Notes under the pieces: generated by a model
Told to the model about the DNA's origin: nothing
The model's input: only the letters and a program-made list of their open reading frames with translations
The model's database searches: none
Made by a program: the position numbers and the translations under genes
Assembly (NCBI RefSeq): GCF_026625645.1
Contig: NZ_CP113056.1
Coordinates: 2,269,001 to 2,333,000, forward strand
Length of the DNA stretch: 64,000 nucleotides
From: Ancylobacter sp. SL191
GTDB lineage: Bacteria > Pseudomonadota > Alphaproteobacteria > Rhizobiales > Xanthobacteraceae
Direction: 5' to 3'
Part shown: piece by piece, positions 33,623 to 41,315 of the stretch
Layout of the letters: the number at the start of each line of letters is the position of its first letter
Position numbering within the stretch: position 1 is the stretch's first letter

Positions 33623-34396
33623 CTAGTCGAGCAGGCGCAGCCGGGCGGCGCGCACGGCGGCCTGGGTGCGGTTCTTGGCTTCCAGCTTTCGCATGGCGGC
33701 GTTGAGATGCATCACCACCGTCGGCACGGAACGGCCGAGAACGCGGGAAATCTCCTTGGCGGAGAGCCCATCGGCGGCGTGACGCAGGCATTCGCGCTCG
33801 CGAACGGTAAGATGCGGCAGGCCTTCGATGCGGCCCTCGACGCTGCGATTCTGGGCGGCGTGCTGGAAGAGGTGGGCGATCAGGCCGAAATCGCCGAGGC
33901 AGGCGGGGGCCTCGCGCTCGGTGAAGCGCCCATCGCCGCAGCGAATGCCGGTCACCGTCGCGTAGTCGCCGCCGGGCAGGTGAATCGGTACGGTAACACC
34001 GGCGCTCAGCCCGCGCTCCGTGAGGAAATCGGCTACCGGGGCGGCGTCCTCGGTCATGAAGCGGCTGATCAGCGTCTGCGCCCGCTTGTCGTAGTTCCAC
34101 ACGAAGGGGCGGGTGGTGCCGAGGGCCACCTTCTGCACCGGGTCGAGCCGGAAATAGCCATGGCCGAACCAATAGTCGCGCATGGTCTCGTCGACATTGC
34201 GCAGCTCCAGCACAGTGGGCAACATCTGCTGGCCGCTCAGGTCATAGCGGGCGGGCGTGTAGTCGTAGATCAGCGTGTCGAAGCCAAGCGCGCCGACCGC
34301 CTCGAACAGGATATCCACCTGTGCGCCCAAGGACTTGGCGGCACCGAACCGCGCCTCCATGGCCTCGATATGTGTTGCGCTCTGCGCGCCCATCAT
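33623..34396 (-). CDS. LuxR solo of the plant-signal-responsive (OryR/PipR) type
   Basis: A 257-residue quorum-sensing type regulator: autoinducer-binding domain (about 20-165), then a GerE HTH ([40 protein letters not shown]). In TraR numbering Trp57 is Met72 and Tyr61 is Trp76 here ([18 protein letters not shown]), while Asp70-Pro71 (LDP), Trp85 (FVW) and Gly113 (GLSAG) are kept. The W57M/Y61W pair is the known mark of plant-associated LuxR solos that do not bind acyl-homoserine lactones. No luxI is in the window. It is flanked by two pip-like genes and a peptide importer, as pipR is. Start is one of two adjacent ATGs (34396 or 34393) after AGGAAGG. Confidence 0.9.
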   Translation of the reverse strand: MMGAQSATHIEAMEARFGAAKSLGAQVDILFEAVGALGFDTLIYDYTPARYDLSGQQMLPTVLELRNVDETMRDYWFGHGYFRLDPVQKVALGTTRPFVWNYDKRAQTLISRFMTEDAAPVADFLTERGLSAGVTVPIHLPGGDYATVTGIRCGDGRFTEREAPACLGDFGLIAHLFQHAAQNRSVEGRIEGLPHLTVRERECLRHAADGLSAKEISRVLGRSVPTVVMHLNAAMRKLEAKNRTQAAVRAARLRLLD

Positions 34397-34428
34397 GATG
34401 CGCCTTCCTGCTGCGACAGCCGCTGAAC

Positions 34429-34447
34429 CTATCACTTCTGATAGCTG
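34429..34447 (+). promoter_or_regulatory. Candidate lux-type box upstream of the second pip gene
   Basis: Perfect palindrome CTATCA-CTTC-TGATAG (34429-34444) plus CTG, 68 bases before the start codon of the 34513 gene and 32 bases upstream of the divergent luxR start. It shares 16 consecutive bases with the element before the other pip gene. It is the best candidate binding site for the LuxR protein between them. Confidence 0.8.
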
Positions 34448-34512
34448 GTTTGGACTCCTGATTTCTCTAGGAATTGAGCATGCCTCATTGTTGAGCAGGG
34501 ATTGGCAGCACT

Positions 34513-35403
34513 ATGTGGCGCGAGATCGAGCCGGACCAGCGGCAGGACATCACGGTCGATGGCCACCGGATCGTCACTTACAGCTTCGGCACGGGCGCGG
34601 AGACGGTGCTGCTGCTGAATGGCGGGCCGGGCCTGCCCAGCGACTATCTGCGCGAGGCGCATTCCTGCCTGATCGACCAAGGCTACCGAGTGGTAACATT
34701 TGACCAGCTCGGCACCGGCGCCTCCGATCGCCCGACCGATGAGGGGCTGTGGACCATTGCCCGCTATGTCGAGGAAGTCGAGGCGGTGCGCACGGCGCTC
34801 GACCTCGGACGGGTGCATCTGCTCGGCCATAGCTGGGGCGGCTGGCTCGCCATCGACTACGCGCTGACCTATCCTAACGCGTTGAAAAGCCTGATCCTTG
34901 CCGACACGGTGGCGGACATGCCGCATCTCGTCAGCGAGCTGGAAAAGCTGCGCGCGGCGCTGGGGCCGGAGACGGTTGCCATGATGCAGAAGCACGAGGC
35001 GGCCGGCACCTTCGACCACCCGGAATATCAGGCAGCGATTACCCTACTAAATTACCGCCATGTCTGCCGCCTGCCGGAATGGCCGGCGCCGGTGAAGCGC
35101 TCGCTGGATGACTGGAACATGGGCCCCTACATGACCATGCAGGGCCCGAACGAGTTCCTCTACACCGGCAATCTCAAGGACTGGAACCGCATCCCGGAGC
35201 TTCACCGTATCACAGTACCTACGCTGATCGTGGTCGGCGAGCGGGACGAACTCACGCCGGCCTGCGCGATGAAAATGAAGCACGCGCTGCCGCAGGCGCG
35301 GCTCAATCTCGTGCTCAATGCCAGCCATATGCCGTTCTATGAGAACCCGGCCGGCTACTACCCGGTCCTGCTTGATTTCCTCGCCAGCGCCTCGGGCGCG
35401 TGA
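34513..35403 (+). CDS. Proline iminopeptidase-like alpha/beta hydrolase, second copy
   Basis: A 296-residue peptidase S33-type hydrolase: oxyanion NGGPG (36-40), FDQLGTGAS, nucleophile Ser107 in GHSWGG, acid in VVGERDELTP and His in NASHMPFYE. It differs clearly from the other hydrolase at 32634-33536, so it is not a recent duplication. It is transcribed divergently from luxR and leads directly into the peptide ABC transporter genes (12-base gap), so importer and peptidase should be coexpressed from the box at 34429. It probably modifies or degrades the imported peptide-like ligand in the cytoplasm. Confidence 0.9.
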   Translation: MWREIEPDQRQDITVDGHRIVTYSFGTGAETVLLLNGGPGLPSDYLREAHSCLIDQGYRVVTFDQLGTGASDRPTDEGLWTIARYVEEVEAVRTALDLGRVHLLGHSWGGWLAIDYALTYPNALKSLILADTVADMPHLVSELEKLRAALGPETVAMMQKHEAAGTFDHPEYQAAITLLNYRHVCRLPEWPAPVKRSLDDWNMGPYMTMQGPNEFLYTGNLKDWNRIPELHRITVPTLIVVGERDELTPACAMKMKHALPQARLNLVLNASHMPFYENPAGYYPVLLDFLASASGA

Positions 35404-35415
35404 CGCATCCCGGAC

Positions 35416-36354
35416 ATGCACCGCTATTCCTTCATCCTCCGGCGTCCGCTGCAGTTTCTGCCGGTGATCTTCGGCGTCAGCCTCGTCACCTTCATCCTGG
35501 TGCGGCTGATCCCCGGCGACCCGGCGCGGGTGCTTCTGGGGGCGCGGGCGACGCCGACAGCGATCGCCAACATCCGCGCGCAATATGGGCTCGATGAGCC
35601 TATCTGGCTGCAATATCTCTATTTTCTCCGTAACCTCGTCCATGGCGAGATGGGCACCTCCATCGTCTACAAGATCGACGTGCTCCGGCTGATCGCGACC
35701 CGCATCGAGCCCACCTTGGCGCTGGTGCTGGCGAGTGTCGTGCTCTCCATCCTGATCGCCGTGCCGCTCGCAGCGCTCGCCGCCCGCAATCAGGGCCGGC
35801 CGATCGACCACGCCATCCGCGTCGTCTCGACCTTCGGCATCGGCTTTCCGCCCTTCTGGCTCGGGCTGATGCTGATCATCCTGCTGGCCGTCACAGTGCC
35901 GATCTTTCCGGTGTCTGGGTACGGTGACACGCTCGGCGACAAGCTCGCCCATCTGTTCCTGCCCGCCCTCACCATCGCTTTGTCGCTCTCCACCGTGCTG
36001 CTGCGCTCGCTGCGGGCGGCGATGATCGACTGGCTGAAATCGGATGTGGCGACCGCGGCGCGGGCGCGCGGCATGCCGGAATCCATCGTGTTCTGGCGCC
36101 ATGTGCTGCCCAACGCCATCGCCCCCTCGATCAATCTGCTGGCCGTGAACATTGGCTGGCTGATCGGAGGCAGCGTGGTGATTGAGAGCATCTTCGCCCT
36201 GCCGGGCATGGGCCAGCTTCTGGTCCGGGCGATTTTCTCAAGGGATTACATGGTGGTACAGGGCGTCGCCATGGTGTTCGCCTGCGCCACCGTGCTGGTG
36301 AACTTCATCGCCGACATCGCCACCGTCGCCGTCGACCCGCGGGTGAAGCTGTGA
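35416..36354 (+). CDS. Peptide ABC transporter permease (DppB/OppB type)
   Basis: A 312-residue inner-membrane permease of the peptide/nickel family. The N-terminal signature RPLQFLPVIFGVSLVTFILVR, then RLIPGDPARVLLGARA and the EAA loop region ARARGMPESIVFWRHVLPNA, are typical of DppB. About six hydrophobic segments. It begins 12 bases after the pip-like gene and overlaps the next permease by four bases, so the importer belongs to the LuxR-linked unit. It forms the channel with the next gene product. Substrate is inferred to be a short peptide or peptide-like signal. Confidence 0.92.
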   Translation: MHRYSFILRRPLQFLPVIFGVSLVTFILVRLIPGDPARVLLGARATPTAIANIRAQYGLDEPIWLQYLYFLRNLVHGEMGTSIVYKIDVLRLIATRIEPTLALVLASVVLSILIAVPLAALAARNQGRPIDHAIRVVSTFGIGFPPFWLGLMLIILLAVTVPIFPVSGYGDTLGDKLAHLFLPALTIALSLSTVLLRSLRAAMIDWLKSDVATAARARGMPESIVFWRHVLPNAIAPSINLLAVNIGWLIGGSVVIESIFALPGMGQLLVRAIFSRDYMVVQGVAMVFACATVLVNFIADIATVAVDPRVKL

Positions 36355-37178
36355 GCGCCCCGCTTCTCACCACGCTCCGGCGCAACCCGACGCTGATGGC
36401 GGGGCTGGCCATCATCGGCCTGTTCGCCCTCGCGGCGCTCGCCGCGCCGGTGATCGCGCCCTATGACCCAATCTTTCAGGACGCCACGGCGCGGCTTCAG
36501 GCGCCCTCGCTGGCCCATCCCTTCGGCACCGACAATTTCGGCCGCGATATCCTCTCGCGCATCATCCATGGCGCGCGGGTGGATTTGCAGATGGCCGCCA
36601 TCGGCGTGCTGTTCCCGTTCCTCATCGGTACGGTGATAGGCGCGGTGGCCGGCTTCTTCGGCGGCCTCATTGATGCCCTGCTGATGCGGCTGATCGACAT
36701 CATCCTCGCCTTCCCCTTCCTCGTGCTGATGCTCGCCATCATCGCCATCCTCGGACCGGGATTGTCGAGCTTTTACATAGCGATGGCGCTGGTCGGCTGG
36801 GTCTCCTACGCCCGCCTCATCCGCGCGCAGATCCTCGTTCTGAAGACCGCCGACTATGCGGTGGCGGCGGTGAGTCTGGGCTTTTCCCGCCCACGCGTGC
36901 TGTTCCGCCACCTCCTGCCCAATGCCGTCGCCGGCTCGGTGGTGTTCTGCATGTCGGATGCGGTGCTGGTGCTCTTGTCGGGCGCGGCGATCTCCTATCT
37001 CGGCCTTGGCGTCCAGCCGCCGACGGCGGAGTGGGGTATCATGGTAGCGGAAGGTCAGTCCTTCCTGTCGCAGGCCTGGTGGATCACGGTGTTTCCCGGC
37101 CTCTCCATCGTCGTGCTGGCCTTCGGCTTCTCGCTGATCGGCGATGCGCTGGGCGAGCTGTTGGGGGTGCATCAATGA
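36351..37178 (+). CDS. Peptide ABC transporter permease (DppC/OppC type)
   Basis: A 275-residue permease with the DppC pattern: N-terminal helix LMAGLAIIGLFALAALAAPV, then HPFGTDNFGRDILSRIIHGARV, the family signature, then the EAA loop VSLGFSRPRVLFRHLLPNAV. It ends with ELLGVHQ. It starts with GTG inside the dppB stop (GTGA) and its stop overlaps the ATG of the ATPase gene (ATGA), so the three are translationally coupled. It forms the membrane part of the transporter with the preceding gene product. Confidence 0.92.
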   Translation: MSAPLLTTLRRNPTLMAGLAIIGLFALAALAAPVIAPYDPIFQDATARLQAPSLAHPFGTDNFGRDILSRIIHGARVDLQMAAIGVLFPFLIGTVIGAVAGFFGGLIDALLMRLIDIILAFPFLVLMLAIIAILGPGLSSFYIAMALVGWVSYARLIRAQILVLKTADYAVAAVSLGFSRPRVLFRHLLPNAVAGSVVFCMSDAVLVLLSGAAISYLGLGVQPPTAEWGIMVAEGQSFLSQAWWITVFPGLSIVVLAFGFSLIGDALGELLGVHQ

Positions 37179-38950
37179 GCACGCCCGGCACCCCCAACCC
37201 GCTGCTGTGCGTCCGCGATCTCACCGTCACGGTGCGGAGCGAGGAGGGCACGCGCACGCTGATCGACGGCGTGTCGCTCGATCTCAATCGCGGCGAAGTG
37301 CTTGGTCTTGTTGGCGAAAGCGGATCGGGCAAGAGCCTCTTGTGCCGTTCGCTGGTGAAGCTTCTGCCCTCCCGCGCGCTGGCCATCACCGGTGGAACGG
37401 TGGAGCTGGACGGGCGCGACATCACCCAGGCGGATGCCGCCGCCATGGAGCAGATCCGCGGCGGCGCCATCGGCATGATCTTCCAGAACCCCACCAGCCA
37501 TCTCGACCCGGTGATGCGGGTGGGGGACCAGATCGCGGAAGGGGTAATATTTCACCGCAGGCTCGACCGCGCGGCGGCGAAGGCGGAGGCCATCGCCATT
37601 ATGGGGCAGGTCGGCTTCACCGATCCGCCGCGCCAATATGGCAACTATCCTCATGAATTCTCAGGCGGAATGCGCCAGCGGGCGATGATCGCCGTGGCGC
37701 TGGCCTGCGATCCCGACATTCTCATCGCGGACGAGCCGACGACCGCGCTCGACGTCACCATCCAGGCGCAAATCCTGCGTCTTCTCATGGAGTTGCGGGA
37801 GAAGCGCGGGCTCTCCATCATCCTCATCACCCATGATCTCGGCGTCGTCGCGCAGACCTGCGACCGCATCGCGGTGATGCGGCAGGGGCGGATCGTCGAG
37901 ACCGGCCCGAAGCGGCATCTTCTTACCGCTCCGACGCATCCCTACACCCGCGCCCTGATCGCCAGCCACCCCTCCATGCCGGCCCTTGAGGCGGTGGCCG
38001 GTCAGTGCAGTGAGGTGGACGATCAGGCCAGTCAGACCAGCCAGATGACCGGTCAGGCCAGTGTGTCCACGCCCGCCGCAACGCCCGCTGGCGCCCCTGT
38101 TGCACCTCCTGCCGCCCCCCTCCGCCCGCTGGTCGAGATCGACGAACTTCAGGTGCGCTATCCCATCGGTGGCGGCTGGTTCACCCGGAAGCGGCACTTC
38201 AGCGCGCTGGCCGGCGTCTCCTTGCAGATCATGCCCGGCGAGACGGTGGGCATTGTCGGGGAGAGCGGCTCCGGCAAGTCGACGCTGGCGCGCGCCATGC
38301 TCGGCCTCGCCCCGATCTCCGACGGGCATGTGACTTTCGACGGCGACAGCCTGCGCCTCAAGCCCGGCCCGACGCTCGCCCGGATGCGGCGAGAGGCGGC
38401 GATGGTGTTCCAGGATCCCTACAACTCGCTCAACCCGCGCTTTACCATCGGCGACAGCCTTGCCGAGGTGCTGCGCGTGCAGGGCAAGGTGCCGGCCGCC
38501 GCCATTCCCGCCCGCGTCGCGGAATTGCTGGCGTTGGTCGAGCTCGACCCGGCGCTGGCCGGGCGGCGGCCGCGCGAGCTCTCCGGCGGCCAGTGCCAGC
38601 GCGCCGGCATTGCCCGCGCGCTGGCGGTCGATCCCCGTCTGATCGTCGCGGATGAATGCGTGGCGGCGCTGGATGTCACCATCCAGGCGCAGATCATCGC
38701 GCTGTTCCAGCGGCTGGTGGCGACGATGGACCTGACGCTGGTGTTCATCGCCCATGACCTCGCCATCGTCCGTAACCTGTGCGCGCGGGTGGTGGTGATG
38801 CATCACGGCCGCATCGTCGAGGAGGGGCCGAGCGCCGAGGTCTTCGCCCGGCCGCGCGAGGCCTACACCGCCGCCCTCATCGCCGCCATTCCCGACATCG
38901 ACCCGGACCGGCCGCTTCTGGCCCCGGCGCCGACCGTGCTGTCCCCCTGA
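37175..38950 (+). CDS. Fused peptide ABC transporter ATPase (DppD-DppF type)
   Basis: A 591-residue protein containing both ATPase domains that are separate DppD and DppF proteins in E. coli. Domain 1: Walker [11 protein letters not shown], signature [15 protein letters not shown], Walker [15 protein letters not shown]. Domain 2: Walker [11 protein letters not shown], signature [15 protein letters not shown], Walker [15 protein letters not shown], with Cys where Pro is usual. Between them is a low-complexity Gln/Ser/Thr then Ala/Pro linker (about residues 272-312), encoded by imperfect GGTCAG/GCCAG repeats. It powers import through the two permeases. ATG 37175 overlaps the dppC stop; a longer upstream frame lies in dppC and is rejected. 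Confidence 0.93.
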   Translation: MSTPGTPNPLLCVRDLTVTVRSEEGTRTLIDGVSLDLNRGEVLGLVGESGSGKSLLCRSLVKLLPSRALAITGGTVELDGRDITQADAAAMEQIRGGAIGMIFQNPTSHLDPVMRVGDQIAEGVIFHRRLDRAAAKAEAIAIMGQVGFTDPPRQYGNYPHEFSGGMRQRAMIAVALACDPDILIADEPTTALDVTIQAQILRLLMELREKRGLSIILITHDLGVVAQTCDRIAVMRQGRIVETGPKRHLLTAPTHPYTRALIASHPSMPALEAVAGQCSEVDDQASQTSQMTGQASVSTPAATPAGAPVAPPAAPLRPLVEIDELQVRYPIGGGWFTRKRHFSALAGVSLQIMPGETVGIVGESGSGKSTLARAMLGLAPISDGHVTFDGDSLRLKPGPTLARMRREAAMVFQDPYNSLNPRFTIGDSLAEVLRVQGKVPAAAIPARVAELLALVELDPALAGRRPRELSGGQCQRAGIARALAVDPRLIVADECVAALDVTIQAQIIALFQRLVATMDLTLVFIAHDLAIVRNLCARVVVMHHGRIVEEGPSAEVFARPREAYTAALIAAIPDIDPDRPLLAPAPTVLSP

Positions 38951-39004
38951 CGTCTTTGCTTCCCGACTTGCCGTTCTCACCAACAAACCTTCCGAGGAAG
39001 AACG

Positions 39005-40534
39005 ATGAAAACCGCCTTCAGGACATCCCGCCTCGCGGCCTTCGCCGCGCTGCTGTGCCTCTCCACCAGCTTCGCGCCGGTCGGCGAGGCTCATGCGGCG
39101 GGCGTGCTCTCCATCGCCCGCAACGAAGATTCCACCACCTTCGACCCGATCAAGTCGGCGCAGAATGTCGATAACTGGGTGTTCTCCAACGTGTTCGACG
39201 TGCTGGTGCGGGTCGATGCCACCGGCACCAAGCTGGTGCCGGGCCTCGCCGAGAGCTGGAGCGTCTCGGATGACGGGCTGACCTACACCTTCAAGCTGCG
39301 CGACGCGAAGTTCTCCGACGGCGCCCCGGTCACCGCCGAGGACGCGGCCTATTCGCTGATCCGCATCCGCGACGACAAGGGCTCGCTCTGGTCGGACAGC
39401 TTCAAGATCATCGACACCGCGACCGCGTCTGATGCCAGGACGCTGGTGGTGAAGCTCAAGAGCAAGTCGGTGCCGTTCCTGTCCATGATGGCGCTGCCGA
39501 ACGCCTCGGTGCTGCCGAAGAAGCTGGTCGAGGGCGCCGCCGCCGATACGTTCGCCGAGAAGCCGGTCGGCTCGGGCGCCTTCAGCCTGGTCGAGTGGCG
39601 CCGCGGCGACCGCATCATCCTGAAGAAGAACCCGAATTACTGGGACGCCGCCAAGGTGAGCCTCGACGGCGTGGAATGGCTGGTCATTCCCGACGACAAC
39701 ACCCGCATGCTGAAGATCCAGGCCGGCGAGGTGGATGCCGCCATCACCGTGCCGTTCTCGCGCGTCGCCGAGCTGAAGAAGAACGCCGACCTCACCGTCA
39801 TCAGCGATCCCTCGACCCGCGAGGACCACATGCTCATCAACCATGAGCATGGCGCGCTGGCGAAGAAGGAGGTGCGTGAGGCGCTCGATCTCGCCATCGA
39901 CAAGAAGGCGATCGTCGAGGCCGCGACCTTCGGGCTGGGCGAGGTCGCCTATTCCTATGTGCCCAAGGGCTCGCTCTACCACTATGCCGACAATCTCCAG
40001 CGCCCCTATGACCCGGAGAAGGCCAAGAAGCTGCTGGCGGATGCCGGCGCCTCCGGCCTCACGCTCAACTACATCGTCAATGCCGGCAAGGAGACCGACG
40101 AGCAGATCGCCGTTCTCGTGCAGCAGCAGCTCTCCAAGGCGGGCGTGACGGTCAATCTCCAGAAGGTCGATCCCAGCCAGAGCTGGGACATGCTGGTGAA
40201 CGGCGATTACGACATCTCGGTGATGTACTGGACCAACGACATTCTCGACCCGGACCAGAAGACCACCTTCGTCCTCGGCCACGACACCAACCTGAACTAC
40301 ATGACCCGCTACAAGAACGAGGAGGTCAAGGCGCTGGTGGAAGCCGCGCGTCTGGAGACCGATCCGGCGAAGCGCGAGGCCATGTATGTGACGCTGCAGA
40401 AGATGGCCAAGGCCGACGTCAACTGGATCGACCTCTATTACAGCCCCTATATCAACGTCACCCGGAAGAACATCTCCAACTTCCACCAGAACCCGCTCGG
40501 CCGCTTCTTCCTCGAAGAGACCGTGAAGAACTGA
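39005..40534 (+). CDS. Peptide ABC transporter substrate-binding protein (DppA/OppA family)
   Basis: A 509-residue periplasmic binding protein of SBP family 5. Sec signal with RLAAFAALLCLSTSFAP, cleaved around GEAHAAG. Family landmarks: FDPIKSAQNVDNWVFSNVFD, LVPGLAESWSVSDDGLTYTF, FKLRDAKFSDGAPVTAEDAA and the later PVGSGAFSLVEWRRGDRI. ATG 39005 follows GAGGAAG. It is last in the LuxR-linked importer operon, an unusual place since SBP genes are often first. It determines which peptide or signal is imported. Ligand unknown; family includes dipeptide, opine and glutathione binders. Confidence 0.92.
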   Translation: MKTAFRTSRLAAFAALLCLSTSFAPVGEAHAAGVLSIARNEDSTTFDPIKSAQNVDNWVFSNVFDVLVRVDATGTKLVPGLAESWSVSDDGLTYTFKLRDAKFSDGAPVTAEDAAYSLIRIRDDKGSLWSDSFKIIDTATASDARTLVVKLKSKSVPFLSMMALPNASVLPKKLVEGAAADTFAEKPVGSGAFSLVEWRRGDRIILKKNPNYWDAAKVSLDGVEWLVIPDDNTRMLKIQAGEVDAAITVPFSRVAELKKNADLTVISDPSTREDHMLINHEHGALAKKEVREALDLAIDKKAIVEAATFGLGEVAYSYVPKGSLYHYADNLQRPYDPEKAKKLLADAGASGLTLNYIVNAGKETDEQIAVLVQQQLSKAGVTVNLQKVDPSQSWDMLVNGDYDISVMYWTNDILDPDQKTTFVLGHDTNLNYMTRYKNEEVKALVEAARLETDPAKREAMYVTLQKMAKADVNWIDLYYSPYINVTRKNISNFHQNPLGRFFLEETVKN

Positions 40535-40582
40535 CGGGGAAAGCTTCACGCGCCACGCCTTCACGCGTGACGCATCAAACGG

Positions 40583-40611
40583 AAATGGCCGGCGGTGACG
40601 CCGGCCATTTT
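40583..40611. terminator. Bidirectional intrinsic terminator after the peptide transporter
   Basis: Perfect 12-bp stem AAATGGCCGGCG / CGCCGGCCATTT with loop GTGA, T run on both strands (TTTT on plus, three T from the AAA arm on minus). It lies 48 bases after the binding-protein gene and 27 bases before the end of the convergent HAD gene, so it can serve both operons. Confidence 0.9.
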
Positions 40612-40637
40612 GCGTTGGGGGGCTATGATCCGGCCGG

Positions 40638-41315
40638 TCAGGCGGGCGGGAACAGCGCCAGCACCTGGTCAATGGCCTCGATGGCGTGGTCGATATCGTC
40701 AAACGCCGCGCTGCCATAGCCGATGACGTGCAGCCCGGCGGCGCGGGCGGCGCGGGCGCCGGCGAGGCTGTCCTCCACCGCCACCACCTGGTCCGGCGGC
40801 AGGCCGAGGCGGGCGCAGGCGCGGGCATAGGGCTCCGGGTTCGGCTTGCCGTGCTCGACATCGTCGAGGCTGATGGAGAAGGCGAGCTTATCGGCGATGC
40901 CGAGCGCGTCGATATTGGCGTCCACCACGCGGCGGCTGGAATTGGAGACGCAGGCCTGCGCCACGCCGCGCCCGGCCAGCGTGCGGATGGTGGCGACCGC
41001 GCCGGGCAGCAGCATCAGCTCGGCGCGGTTCTCGACATAGAAGCGGTTGATGGCGGCGATCCACTCGGCCTCCACCGTGCTCTCCGGCAGGCGCGGGCGC
41101 AGGATTTTCCAGACATCGCGAATATGCGTGCCGCAGAACGCCTGATCCGGCAGGTCCGACAGGTCGGCGCCGAGCTCGCCGCAAATGGTGAGGAGGGCGC
41201 GGTGGTGCAGCGGCTCGCTGTCGATCAGCGTGCCGTCAATGTCCCAGGCGACGGCGCGGAAGCGGCGGGCATCGTTCAGGCGGGCATCGTTCAGGCGGGC
41301 ATCGTTCAGGCTCAT
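40638..41315 (-). CDS. HAD-family phosphatase (beta-phosphoglucomutase/phosphatase-like)
   Basis: A 225-residue HAD subfamily IA hydrolase. Motif I WDIDGTLIDSEPLHH (nucleophile and acid Asp), motif II CVSNSSRR, Lys in EHGKPNPEPY and motif IV VAVEDSLAGARAA are complete. The cap is the small helical type. The N-terminus is peculiar: LNDAR repeated three times, encoded by three exact 15-base repeats, before the normal domain begins at RFRAVAWD. The gene starts in an ATGA overlap with the FGGY kinase stop. It probably dephosphorylates a sugar phosphate produced by that kinase or clears a toxic intermediate. Substrate unknown. Confidence 0.88.
   Translation of the reverse strand: MSLNDARLNDARLNDARRFRAVAWDIDGTLIDSEPLHHRALLTICGELGADLSDLPDQAFCGTHIRDVWKILRPRLPESTVEAEWIAAINRFYVENRAELMLLPGAVATIRTLAGRGVAQACVSNSSRRVVDANIDALGIADKLAFSISLDDVEHGKPNPEPYARACARLGLPPDQVVAVEDSLAGARAARAAGLHVIGYGSAAFDDIDHAIEAIDQVLALFPPA
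41265..41309 (-). repeat. Three exact tandem 15-base repeats in the HAD gene start
   Basis: Unit GCGGGCATCGTTCAG on the plus strand at 41265-41279, 41280-41294 and 41295-41309, with no mismatch, six bases after the start codon. It encodes LNDAR x3. Being a multiple of three, slippage here would change length without breaking the frame. Confidence 0.95.

Noticed and set aside
33537-34172. N-terminal extension of the first pip gene to 512 residues
   Set aside because: The extension overlaps luxR in another frame and is Arg/Pro-rich; ATG 33536 has a good ribosome site and gives the normal 300-residue Pip length.
33623-35403. An AHL synthase (luxI) partner for the LuxR protein
   Set aside because: No LuxI-like protein is encoded within the window on either strand; the neighbours are Pip hydrolases and a transporter.
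37661-40861. A 1066-residue open frame on the minus strand opposite the peptide ABC genes
   Set aside because: Opposite clear ATPase and binding-protein genes; low-information composition and no motifs. It also runs across a perfect terminator.
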